This document shows, piece after piece, positions 1-6,311 of a stretch of DNA of 6,650 nucleotides. Each line of letters opens with the position of its first letter. The stretch's first letter is position 1. Origin of the DNA: Dysgonamonadaceae bacterium (GTDB lineage: Bacteria; Bacteroidota; Bacteroidia; Bacteroidales; Azobacteroidaceae); assembly GCA_031256015.1 (NCBI GenBank), contig JAIRRK010000042.1, forward strand, positions 1 through 6,650, read 5' to 3'. The translations under genes were made by a program, and so were the position numbers. The notes under the pieces were generated by a model. That model saw only the letters and a program-made list of their open reading frames with translations, was not told the DNA's origin and made no database searches.

Positions 1-147
<147 letters not shown>

Positions 148-174
148 TTCTTAAATGTTAACATTATACGCCGA

Positions 175-205
175 CAAAGATACGTCTTTTTGCTTTTCCG
201 GCAAA
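175..205 (-). promoter_or_regulatory. Bacteroidetes sigma-ABfr-type promoter reading leftward
   Basis: On the minus strand TTTG (205-202) is followed after 19 nt by TATCTTTG (182-175). This fits the Bacteroidetes primary-sigma consensus of a TTTG-like -33 element and TAnnTTTG, separated by about 19-21 nt. It is the only promoter here with both boxes at canonical spacing. It points away from the DUF3256 gene toward the (GT)n tract, so a leftward transcript should start near 168 and cross the microsatellite. Confidence 0.6.
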
Positions 206-237
206 GAAAATATAAAAACTTTAATTAGTTGATGCAA

Positions 238-357
238 CTACCACTCTCCTCGCAGGGTGACTACCACTCTCCTCGCAGGATGACTACCACTCTCCTCGCA
301 TGATGACTACCACTCCCCTCGCAGGATGACTACCACTCCCCTCGCAGGATGGCTACC
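238..357. repeat. Tandem array of five 23-bp direct repeats (array 1)
   Basis: Units begin at 238, 261, 284, 307 and 330, each starting CTACCACTC, continuing YCCTCGCA and ending in a variable six bases (GGGTGA, GGATGA, TGATGA, GGATGA, GGATGG). A sixth partial unit (CTACC) ends at 357. Only a few point differences separate the units. There are no unique spacers, so it is not a CRISPR. A weak dyad TCCT-CGC-AGGA lies in each of the first two units. The array starts about 30 bp upstream of the leftward promoter. Short open frames crossing it look incidental. Confidence 0.9.
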
Positions 358-427
358 GGGAAAGGACACCTCGAGTTGCGCTACGCGCAGAAAACTGCAT
401 TTAAACAAGGTTATCTCTGTAAGCTCC

Positions 428-566
428 TTAAAGAGTCGCTCTTCAAGGAGCACAAGACACTCTCTTAAGGAAGCACAAGAGACTCTCTTGTGGGAACACA
501 AGAACCTCTCTTATGGGAGCATAAGAGACCCTCTGTAAGCTCCTTAAAGAGCAACTCTTTAAGGAG
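428..566. repeat. Degenerate 23-bp array of hairpin-forming units (array 2)
   Basis: Six units begin near 428, 451, 474, 497, 520 and 544. Each has the form of a variable triplet, AAGAG-like, a short centre, CTCTT-like, a variable triplet and a GGA-like end. The left and right halves are complementary. Pairing is best within some units (474-492: CACAAGAG with CTCTTGTG) and between neighbours in others (509-516 CTCTTATG with 521-528-area CATAAGAG). The variable triplets often change together so that pairing is kept. No coding potential is credible here. Confidence 0.7.
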
Positions 567-573
567 CTTACAG
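533..573. other. Perfect 19-bp inverted repeat with 3-nt loop
   Basis: CTGTAAGCTCCTTAAAGAG (533-551) is followed by CAA and then by its exact reverse complement (555-573). The left arm also occurs as an exact direct copy at 417-435, where its partner (436-450) matches less well. It lies about 100 bp upstream of the DUF3256 promoter box. ATTTCTG rather than a T-run follows, so a simple intrinsic terminator is not supported. It could form a cruciform or a stable RNA hairpin. Confidence 0.85.
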
Positions 574-673
574 ATTTCTGCGCTCCGCGCAGGAGCAATT
601 CTTAATTATTCACTTTTACTTTTTAATTCGTGATTTGAATCTTAAAAGTGGAGTGAATGACGAATGTTTTGCT

Positions 674-681
674 TATATTTG
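674..681 (+). promoter_or_regulatory. Promoter -7 box TATATTTG for the DUF3256 gene
   Basis: TATATTTG matches the Bacteroidetes TAnnTTTG box and ends 25 nt before the ATG at 707. I see no clear -33 TTG at the usual distance. Its position argues against the upstream in-frame TTG start at 635, which would lie ahead of the transcript. Confidence 0.5.
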
Positions 682-706
682 GGGCCACAAATTCAATAGA
701 ATAGAA

Positions 707-1318
707 ATGAAACGTTTTTTATTATTCATCGTTTGCTTTTTTTCAATCGCGGCACAAGCCCGGAATGTGAAAGAAGCATTCCTGTCCATGCCGGTCGACA
801 TGCTGCAGGAGGTAAGTGAGGAAAGTCGGACAGAGCTGATAGAATCGTACGAGGCAAATTCCGATACGGCAATATCCGTGTTGAATAAGCTTGACGAAAA
901 TCTCTTTATCGAAACATTGACAGAAACCTATTTCCGACTGAATATGGGAAATACCGACATTCAAATCATTGTTCTCCCTACTGACCATTCCCGACTGTAT
1001 TGTTTTATCCGGACGACTTGTGCGCCGGCATGCGACAGTCGCATCGAGTTTTATTCCGCGAACTGGGAAAAACTGAACGCAAGTAATTACATAACCGTTG
1101 TTCCTCCATCTTCTTTTTTCGACAATTACGAAGATTCATCTTTGTCGCAGAATATATCGTTGATGCAATTCGATTACAATGAGGAAAGTAACAGATTAAT
1201 CCAAACGAATAACAGCTCACAAATCTCGGATTCAAACGACCGGGGAAAAGCAAAAGCAACCGTCAGGAATGAAAAAACGGAATATTATTGGGATAATCGC
1301 AAGTTTGTTCAGGAATAA
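707..1318 (+). CDS. DUF3256 family secreted protein of unknown function
   Basis: This is a 203-residue protein whose sequence pattern matches DUF3256, a small Bacteroidales family with no assigned function. Recognisable parts are the early 'EAFLSMPVDML' stretch, the mid-protein hydrophobic IQIIVLP strand (86-91), and RIEFYSANWEKL (112-123) followed by a pro-rich YITVVPPSSFF. An N-terminal signal peptide (MKRFLLFIVCFFSIAAQA) predicts cleavage after Ala18. There is no lipobox, so it is probably periplasmic or exported. Cys99, Cys105 and Cys109 lie close together and could form a disulfide. I chose ATG 707 because the signal peptide starts there and a -7 box sits 25 nt upstream; a TTG at 635 would add 24 unlikely residues. 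The C-terminal third is polar and low in complexity. The GH31 gene follows after 104 bp but has its own promoter box, so co-function is not shown. Confidence 0.8.
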   Translation: MKRFLLFIVCFFSIAAQARNVKEAFLSMPVDMLQEVSEESRTELIESYEANSDTAISVLNKLDENLFIETLTETYFRLNMGNTDIQIIVLPTDHSRLYCFIRTTCAPACDSRIEFYSANWEKLNASNYITVVPPSSFFDNYEDSSLSQNISLMQFDYNEESNRLIQTNNSSQISDSNDRGKAKATVRNEKTEYYWDNRKFVQE

Positions 1319-1368
1319 ATTAAACGCATTTCTTTTGAATTTGTCGCTTAACTACCGGTAAATTTAAT

Positions 1369-1376
1369 TACTTTTG
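1369..1376 (+). promoter_or_regulatory. Promoter -7 box TACTTTTG for the GH31 gene
   Basis: TACTTTTG matches TAnnTTTG. A TTTG at 1340-1343 could be the -33 element, but the 25-nt gap is longer than usual. Transcription would start near 1383, leaving about a 40-nt leader before ATG 1423, whereas ATG 1387 would be almost leaderless. Confidence 0.5.
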
Positions 1377-1422
1377 TACTCAAACTATGCAAACTGATTC
1401 ACAAATCACTTATAATAAAAAC

Positions 1423-4400
1423 ATGAAAAGTTTAATGACCCATCGAAGTAAATCTCATTGGAGTTCACTTGTACTCACTTTATTCTTATTGTTTTCGTAT
1501 TCCGGTTTTGCTCAGGAAGAAAAACAGTCGCAAACAATAATCGGAGCGAAAAAAATCAATCCGACTGCCGTGGATGTCTTATTGTCTGAAAATCAACGAA
1601 TGACATTCGATTTCTACGGAGAGAATATCTTTCGTTTGTTTCAGGATAATTCGGGCGGTATTATACGTCATCCGAACGCCAAACCCGAAGCTCAAATATT
1701 AGTCGACAATCCTCGACAAACCGTATCCGAACTGAATGTGAAAACGGAAGGTCTTATCGTTTCAATCACAACGCCCCGAATAGCGATTCAATTGGATAAG
1801 CAAACGTTATTGATGAAAGTAATCGACAAAAAAACCGACAAGGTTTCTTTTGAAACAATTGAACCGACTTTATTCGAGAAAAATAAAGTTACTCTGACTC
1901 TGAAAGAAAATCCCGAAGAATATTTCTACGGAGGAGGTGTCCAAAACGGACGATTCTCCCACAAAGGAAAAGCGATTGCCATCGAAAATCAAAACAGTTG
2001 GACGAATGGAGGCGTTGCTTCTCCCAATCCTTATTATTGGTCAACCAACGGATACGGAATGATGTGGTACACCTTCAAAAAAGGGAAATACGATTTCGGA
2101 GCGAATGAGAAAGGAATTGTTCGCTTGTATCATGAAGCCGATTATCTGGACGTGTTTTTTATGGTAAATGAAGGAGCCGTTCCTTTGTTGAACGATTTCT
2201 ATCAGTTGACAGGAAACCCGGTGTTAATCCCTAAGTTCGGATTCTATCAGGGACACCTGAATGCTTACAATCGCGACTACTGGGCGCAAGACTCGACCGG
2301 TATCTTGTTTGAAGACGGAAAACGATACAAGGAAAGTCAAAAAGATAACGGCGGAATAAAAGAATCGCTGAACGGAGAGAATAATAATTATCAATTTTCG
2401 GCTCGTGCCGTAATCGACCGTTATAAAAACTACGACATGCCTCTGGGATGGCTGCTTCCGAACGACGGCTACGGCGCAGGCTACGGCCAAACCGGAACGA
2501 TTGACGGTAATATCCGAAATTTAAGCAATCTGGCTGATTATGCTCAACGAAACGGAGTGGAAATCGGGTTATGGACTCAATCGGATTTGCATCCGAAGGA
2601 AGATGTTGAAGCACTGTTACAACGTGATATAGTGAAAGAAGTAAGAGACGCCGGCGTGAGAGTGCTGAAAACCGACGTGGCTTGGGTCGGTGCCGGCTAT
2701 TCGTTCGGATTGAACGGAGTTGCCGATGTGGGACGCATCATACCTTATTACGGAGATAATGCCCGTCCTTTTATCATTTCTCTGGACGGTTGGGCAGGAA
2801 CGCAACGCTACGCCGGAATCTGGTCGGGCGACCAAACAGGCGGAGTATGGGAATACATTCGTTTCCATATCCCCACTTATATCGGATCGGGATTGTCGGG
2901 TAACCCCAATATATGCTCGGACATGGACGGAATATTCGGAGGGAAAAACATTCCCGTAAATGTACGCGACTTTCAATGGAAAACCTTCACCCCAATGCAA
3001 CTGAATATGGACGGATGGGGCTCGAACGAGAAGTATCCTCACGCTTTGGGCGAACCGGCAACTTCCATCAATCGCCTGTACCTGAAAATGAAATCCGAAA
3101 TGATGCCGTATACTTACAGCATCGCAAAAGAAGCGGTCGACGGACTTCCGATGATTCGTGCCCTGTTCTTGGAATATCCCAACGCTTATACCTTGGGAAA
3201 GGAAACTCAATATCAGTTCTTATACGGACCTTATTTTTTGGTGTCGCCCATCTACCGGGCCACCCGGTCCGATACAATCGGGAACGATATTCGTAACGGC
3301 ATTTACCTTCCGAAAGGACAATGGATTGATTATTTCTCCGGTGAATTGTACGAAGGAAACCGCATCATCAATAACTTCGATGCGCCTCTGTGGAAACTTC
3401 CCGTCTTCGTTAAAAACGGAGCCGTCATTCCGATGATAAACCCTCATAATAATGTAACGGAAATCAACCGGAATCTTCGTATCTACGAATGTTATCCTTA
3501 CGGAAAAAGCTCCTTCACCGAATACGACGATGACGGAAAAACGGAAGCATATCGTTCCGGAAAAGGAACAACCACTTTCATCGAGTCAACCGTCGATAAA
3601 GGTAAAGCAATGATAACCATTCATCCGACAAAGGGAGATTTCAACGGATTCGTGAAAGACAAAGCCACCGAGTTCAGAATCAATGTAACTCAGAAACCGA
3701 AAAAGGTAGAAGCCAAAATCGGTAAGAACAAAATAAAACCGGTGGAAGTCAACTCATCGGAAGAGTTCGAAAAAAGAGAAAATGTTTTCTTCTACGATGC
3801 GGCTCCCGAGCTGAACAAATTCGCAACGAAAGGAAGTGAATTTGAAAAACAAACCATCACAAAGAATCCTCAATTACGGGTCAAATTAGCTTCTTCCGAT
3901 ATTACGGCCAATCAAACGGAATTGATTGTCGAAGGTTTTGCCTTCGCTCCGTTGAACCGATATACGGCTAAAACCGGTGCTCTCTCCGCTCCCACGGCAC
4001 AAGTGACGGAAGAAAACACGGGAGCTTATACATTAAACCCGACTTGGAACAAAATCGATAATGCCGATTATTACGAAATCGAATTTGGAGGATTAAATTA
4101 TACCACCATTAAAGATACCGAATTGTTGTTCGAAAACTTAATCCCCGAAACGACTTATTCGTTCAAAATACGTTCGGTGAACCGGGACGGACAATCCGAT
4201 TGGGCAACGTTCGGCTCGACAACCAAATCCAATCCGTTGGAGTTTGCAATCAAAGGAATTACGGGGGAAACAACAGCCGAAAATCAAGGGCGTTCACTGA
4301 ATAAATTGTTCGACTTCGAAGAAGGCGAACTATGGCACACGAAACACGGTGTGAATTCCATTCCTTTTGACCTTGTAATGGATTTGAAATCAATCAATCA

Positions 4401-5256
4401 ATTAGATAAATTTCATTACATCCCCCGCGATAATGCCGGAAACGGAACCCTGTTGAAAGGATCGGTATCGTATAGTATGGATAAAGAAAACTGGGTGGAA
4501 GTCGATTCGTTTACCTGGGAAAGAAACAATGAAATCAAGATTTTCCGATTCGACGAAAAACCGACAGCGCGTTATATCAAATTGAATATAACCGAAGGAG
4601 TAGGCGGTTTCGGTTCAGGAAAAGAAATCTATGTCTTCAAGGTGCCGGGAACGGAAAGTTATCTTCCGGGCGATATAAATAACGACGGAAAAATCGACCG
4701 GAACGACTTGACTTCTTACATGAATTACACCGGGTTGAGAATGGGAGATGCCGACTTCGAAGGCTACGTGAGTATCGGCGATATCAACGGAAACGGATTA
4801 ATCGATGCTTACGACATATCGAATGTCGCCGTTCAATTGGACGGAGGCGTTCAAACCCGACGAACGGATAAAATGGAAGGAGCCATTCGGTTAACAACCG
4901 AAAAACAAAACTACCGCGAAGGCGAGTCGGTGGAAATAAAGGTAACGGCCGACAGTCTTAAATCGGTCAATGCTTTGAGTTTTGCTTTGCCTTACAACCC
5001 TCAGGATTACGAATTTATCGGCATCGAAACGTTGAACATGAAAGAAACGGAAAATATGACAAAAGACCGTCTTCATACCAACGGAGTGAAAGCCCTGTAC
5101 CCTACTTTCGTTAATTTGGGAGAAAAAGAACCTCTTGAAGGGTCGGGAGACTTGTTTGTCATCAAATTCAGGGCGAAACGCAGGGTGGTGTTCAACCTGA
5201 AAATGGTTGACGGAATACTCGTGGATAAAAAATTGAACGTAAGTAAACTCCGATAA
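1423..5256 (+). CDS. Secreted GH31 alpha-glycosidase with FN3, F5/8C, dockerin and cohesin-like modules (probable alpha-N-acetylgalactosaminidase)
   Basis: This 1277-residue exo-glycosidase has a signal peptide (h-region at 16-30, cleavage after GFA30, no lipobox). A GH31 N-terminal beta-sandwich follows (about 35-257, with YGGGVQNG at 169-176), then the catalytic barrel (about 258-575). Asp418 in KTDVAWVG fits the GH31 nucleophile and Asp470 in WSGD the acid/base. C-terminal beta-domains (DUF5110-like) reach about 850. FN3 covers about 854-940 and F5/8 type C (CBM32-like) about 942-1080. A dockerin follows (1082-1143) with two complete calcium loops starting at Asp1084 and Asp1120, and a cohesin-like domain (about 1150-1277) ends the protein. 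The motifs WLLPNDGYGAGYGQ, WTQSDLHP and LDGWAGTQRYAGIWSGD, and this module order, match my memory of GH31 enzymes releasing alpha-GalNAc (the Enterococcus faecalis EF1824 group) better than alpha-glucosidases or alpha-xylosidases. That specificity is inference. An in-frame ATG at 1387 would add 12 residues. No SusCD genes adjoin. Confidence 0.93.
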   Translation: MKSLMTHRSKSHWSSLVLTLFLLFSYSGFAQEEKQSQTIIGAKKINPTAVDVLLSENQRMTFDFYGENIFRLFQDNSGGIIRHPNAKPEAQILVDNPRQTVSELNVKTEGLIVSITTPRIAIQLDKQTLLMKVIDKKTDKVSFETIEPTLFEKNKVTLTLKENPEEYFYGGGVQNGRFSHKGKAIAIENQNSWTNGGVASPNPYYWSTNGYGMMWYTFKKGKYDFGANEKGIVRLYHEADYLDVFFMVNEGAVPLLNDFYQLTGNPVLIPKFGFYQGHLNAYNRDYWAQDSTGILFEDGKRYKESQKDNGGIKESLNGENNNYQFSARAVIDRYKNYDMPLGWLLPNDGYGAGYGQTGTIDGNIRNLSNLADYAQRNGVEIGLWTQSDLHPKEDVEALLQRDIVKEVRDAGVRVLKTDVAWVGAGYSFGLNGVADVGRIIPYYGDNARPFIISLDGWAGTQRYAGIWSGDQTGGVWEYIRFHIPTYIGSGLSGNPNICSDMDGIFGGKNIPVNVRDFQWKTFTPMQLNMDGWGSNEKYPHALGEPATSINRLYLKMKSEMMPYTYSIAKEAVDGLPMIRALFLEYPNAYTLGKETQYQFLYGPYFLVSPIYRATRSDTIGNDIRNGIYLPKGQWIDYFSGELYEGNRIINNFDAPLWKLPVFVKNGAVIPMINPHNNVTEINRNLRIYECYPYGKSSFTEYDDDGKTEAYRSGKGTTTFIESTVDKGKAMITIHPTKGDFNGFVKDKATEFRINVTQKPKKVEAKIGKNKIKPVEVNSSEEFEKRENVFFYDAAPELNKFATKGSEFEKQTITKNPQLRVKLASSDITANQTELIVEGFAFAPLNRYTAKTGALSAPTAQVTEENTGAYTLNPTWNKIDNADYYEIEFGGLNYTTIKDTELLFENLIPETTYSFKIRSVNRDGQSDWATFGSTTKSNPLEFAIKGITGETTAENQGRSLNKLFDFEEGELWHTKHGVNSIPFDLVMDLKSINQLDKFHYIPRDNAGNGTLLKGSVSYSMDKENWVEVDSFTWERNNEIKIFRFDEKPTARYIKLNITEGVGGFGSGKEIYVFKVPGTESYLPGDINNDGKIDRNDLTSYMNYTGLRMGDADFEGYVSIGDINGNGLIDAYDISNVAVQLDGGVQTRRTDKMEGAIRLTTEKQNYREGESVEIKVTADSLKSVNALSFALPYNPQDYEFIGIETLNMKETENMTKDRLHTNGVKALYPTFVNLGEKEPLEGSGDLFVIKFRAKRRVVFNLKMVDGILVDKKLNVSKLR

Positions 5257-5312
5257 AAGAGAAAGAAATTCACTTTTTTATGCTCAAAGTATTCTGTTCT
5301 CGGAGATTTCAT

Positions 5313-5320
5313 TAACTTTG
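5313..5320 (+). promoter_or_regulatory. Promoter -7 box TAACTTTG for the PAP2 gene
   Basis: TAACTTTG fits TAnnTTTG and ends 25 nt before ATG 5346, nearly the same spacing as at the DUF3256 gene. No convincing -33 TTG is visible. It implies the phosphatase can be transcribed independently of the GH31 gene 89 bp upstream. Confidence 0.5.
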
Positions 5321-5345
5321 CTCCTCTTTTTTAAGAACAACAGCT

Positions 5346-6044
5346 ATGTTAGAACATGAACTGACATTTGAAAAAGACCTGTTCTTTTTTCTACAGGGGA
5401 GCGAGTCGGTGTTTTGGGACCATTTTCTATGGTTGTATTCGTACAAATGGATATGGCTTCCTTTTTATGCCTGTTTCCTTTTCGTTTTTATTTACAGAAG
5501 AAATTGGAAAGAAATCATCATTACATTTCTTGCGGTTGCTTTGGTGGTTACTTTGTGCGACCAGATTTCGTCGGGATTCTTCAAGCCTGTTTTCCGGCGT
5601 TTTCGTCCCGGCTATCACCCGGCGTTCCAAGAACACCTCGATTTGGTTTTGGGCTACAGAGGAGGAGGGCAATACGGCTTTATATCGAGTCACGCAGCCA
5701 ACGCTTTCGGCTTTGCGACATTTACCGCCCTTCTTTTCCGGAACAAATTATTCACGGGAACCCTGATTATATTTGCTCTCGTCAACGGATATTCCCGCAT
5801 TTATTTGGGGGTTCATTTCATTTCCGATGTAGTTGTCGGGAGTGCAATCGGTATTCTTATCGGGTATGTGGTTTACGAATTAACCAATCAGGCGCGCTTT
5901 TACGTTCTCAAGATAGGCAAACCGGAGTTGAAGCAAGCCGTTTATCCCGCAAAACAAGCTTATTTTATTTGTTTATCTTATCTTATATTTATTATATTAA
6001 TGATGCTGTTCAATAATCGATTAATCGATTATTTCCACAAATAG
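5346..6044 (+). CDS. PAP2-family membrane phosphatase (polyprenyl-diphosphate or lipid-A-type phosphatase)
   Basis: This 232-residue integral membrane protein has all three PAP2 signature motifs. They are K-x6-RP (Lys80, Arg87, Pro88), an SSH variant of PSGH (Ser114-Ser115-His116), and SR-x5-H-x3-D (Ser150, Arg151, His157, Asp161). His157 is the expected phospho-acceptor and His116 the general acid. About six membrane segments are visible, near 34-50, 56-71, 117-131, 135-149, 161-179 and 204-222. The catalytic motifs lie in loops probably facing the periplasm. The family removes phosphate from undecaprenyl diphosphate (BcrC-like), phosphatidylglycerophosphate or lipid A (LpxE/LpxF-like), and the sequence alone does not choose among these. 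Length is ordinary for a single-domain PAP2 protein. ATG 5346 fits the promoter spacing, and no Shine-Dalgarno is seen, as is normal for the phylum. It converges on gpmI across a repeat-filled gap. Confidence 0.88.
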   Translation: MLEHELTFEKDLFFFLQGSESVFWDHFLWLYSYKWIWLPFYACFLFVFIYRRNWKEIIITFLAVALVVTLCDQISSGFFKPVFRRFRPGYHPAFQEHLDLVLGYRGGGQYGFISSHAANAFGFATFTALLFRNKLFTGTLIIFALVNGYSRIYLGVHFISDVVVGSAIGILIGYVVYELTNQARFYVLKIGKPELKQAVYPAKQAYFICLSYLIFIILMMLFNNRLIDYFHK

Positions 6045-6089
6045 CCCATAAGCCCTGTTTTTACACTTTCAGGTAATGAAAGAATCGCT

Positions 6090-6197
6090 CTCAACTAGGG
6101 TTGAGGGTTGTTCTCAACTAGGGTTGAGAGTTGTCCTCAACTAGGGTTGAGAGTTGTCCTCAACTAAGGTTGAGCGTTGTCCTCAACTAGGGTTGAG
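6090..6197. repeat. Array of five 16-nt perfect dyads at 23-bp period (array 3)
   Basis: CTCAACTAGGGTTGAG occurs at 6090, 6113, 6136 and 6182, and with one loop change (TAAG) at 6159. Each copy is a 6-bp perfect inverted repeat around a 4-nt loop. Four 7-nt spacers follow: GGTTGTT, AGTTGTC twice, and CGTTGTC. All differences fall in loop or spacer and none in a stem. Because CTCAAC and GTTGAG alternate, neighbouring units can also pair with each other. The array begins 46 bp after the PAP2 stop, between convergent genes. It lacks unique spacers, so it is not a CRISPR. Confidence 0.92.
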
Positions 6198-6210
6198 GGA
6201 TAAACCTATT

Positions 6211-6242
6211 TAAAAGCAAAGAGATGCAGTTACCTGCACCCC
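6211..6242 (-). terminator. Probable intrinsic terminator for gpmI (minus strand)
   Basis: Read leftward, GGGGTGCAG (6242-6234), the loop GTAA (a GNRA-type tetraloop) and CTGCATCTC (6229-6221) form a 9-bp stem with two G-U pairs, followed by the U-rich TTTGCTTTT (6220-6212). On the plus strand the two wobble positions become A/C mismatches and no comparable T-run follows, so the signal points to leftward transcripts. It lies about 70 nt past the gpmI stop, beyond the 7-bp array. Confidence 0.5.
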
Positions 6243-6305
6243 TTAACTCTTAACTCTTAACTCTTAACTCTTAACTCTTAGTTCTTAGTTCTTAGTTTTT
6301 AATTT
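6243..6305. repeat. Nine tandem 7-bp units next to the gpmI stop
   Basis: In strict 7-bp phase there are five TTAACTC units (6243-6277), two TTAGTTC (6278-6291), one TTAGTTT and one TTAATTT (6292-6305). The run ends 6 bp before the gpmI stop codon (6314-6312), so these units lie in the gpmI 3' untranslated region. Identical units cluster at the distal end and diverged units near the gene, as expected if slippage expands one end. Confidence 0.92.
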
Positions 6306-6311
6306 AACGGC

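Larger units (their letters stand above)
376..592. repeat. Composite repeat block bounded by matching GC-rich hairpins (possible non-autonomous element)
   Basis: The left boundary is a hairpin at 376-390 (TTGCGC-TAC-GCGCAG) and the right boundary a near copy at 578-592 (CTGCGC-TCC-GCGCAG). Including the adjoining A/T bases they also read as imperfect terminal inverted repeats, ending GCGCAGAAA inward from both sides. Inside, 415-435 is repeated exactly at 531-551 (21 bp), and the interval holds the hairpin array at 428-566. GAG flanks both ends (373-375 and 593-595), which could be a 3-bp target duplication or chance. There is no transposase. A MITE-like element is one reading; a locally evolved repeat is another. 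Confidence 0.4.

Noticed and set aside
307..538. Short open frames on both strands across the repeat region (64 and 70 codons)
   Set aside because: They run through the 23-bp repeats and hairpins, their composition follows the repeat sequence, and no domain or translation signal is seen.
635..706. TTG-initiated extension of the DUF3256 gene adding 24 residues
   Set aside because: The -7 box (674-681) lies inside it, the added residues are unlike a leader, and a clean signal peptide begins at ATG 707.
1319..1368. Terminator after the DUF3256 gene
   Set aside because: No stem-loop with a T-run is visible. Read-through into the GH31 gene is possible despite the promoter box there.
2231..3210. 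Antisense open frames of 127 and 197 codons inside the GH31 gene
   Set aside because: They mirror the GH31 coding frame, have no recognisable domain or promoter, and the plus-strand protein is intact with all motifs.
2913..3436. Plus-strand alternative-frame ORFs inside the GH31 gene
   Set aside because: They overlap the conserved catalytic and C-terminal sandwich coding sequence and show no family resemblance.
5160..5256. Type IX secretion C-terminal domain on the GH31 enzyme
   Set aside because: The end reads as a cohesin-like beta domain finishing in LNVSKLR and lacks the typical Gly/Lys-rich T9SS motifs.
5368..6016. Alternative-frame ORFs of 132 and 200 codons overlapping the PAP2 gene
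   Set aside because: The frame from 5346 holds the three PAP2 motifs and six membrane segments; the others are Arg- and Cys-rich shadows.
6066..6082. Hairpin CTTTCA-GGTAA-TGAAAG as the PAP2 terminator
   Set aside because: It has only a 6-bp AT-rich stem and no T-run after it on either strand.
6090..6197. CRISPR array
   Set aside because: Spacers are only 7 nt and nearly identical, so there are no unique spacers, and no cas genes are present. The same reasoning excludes 238-357 and 428-566.
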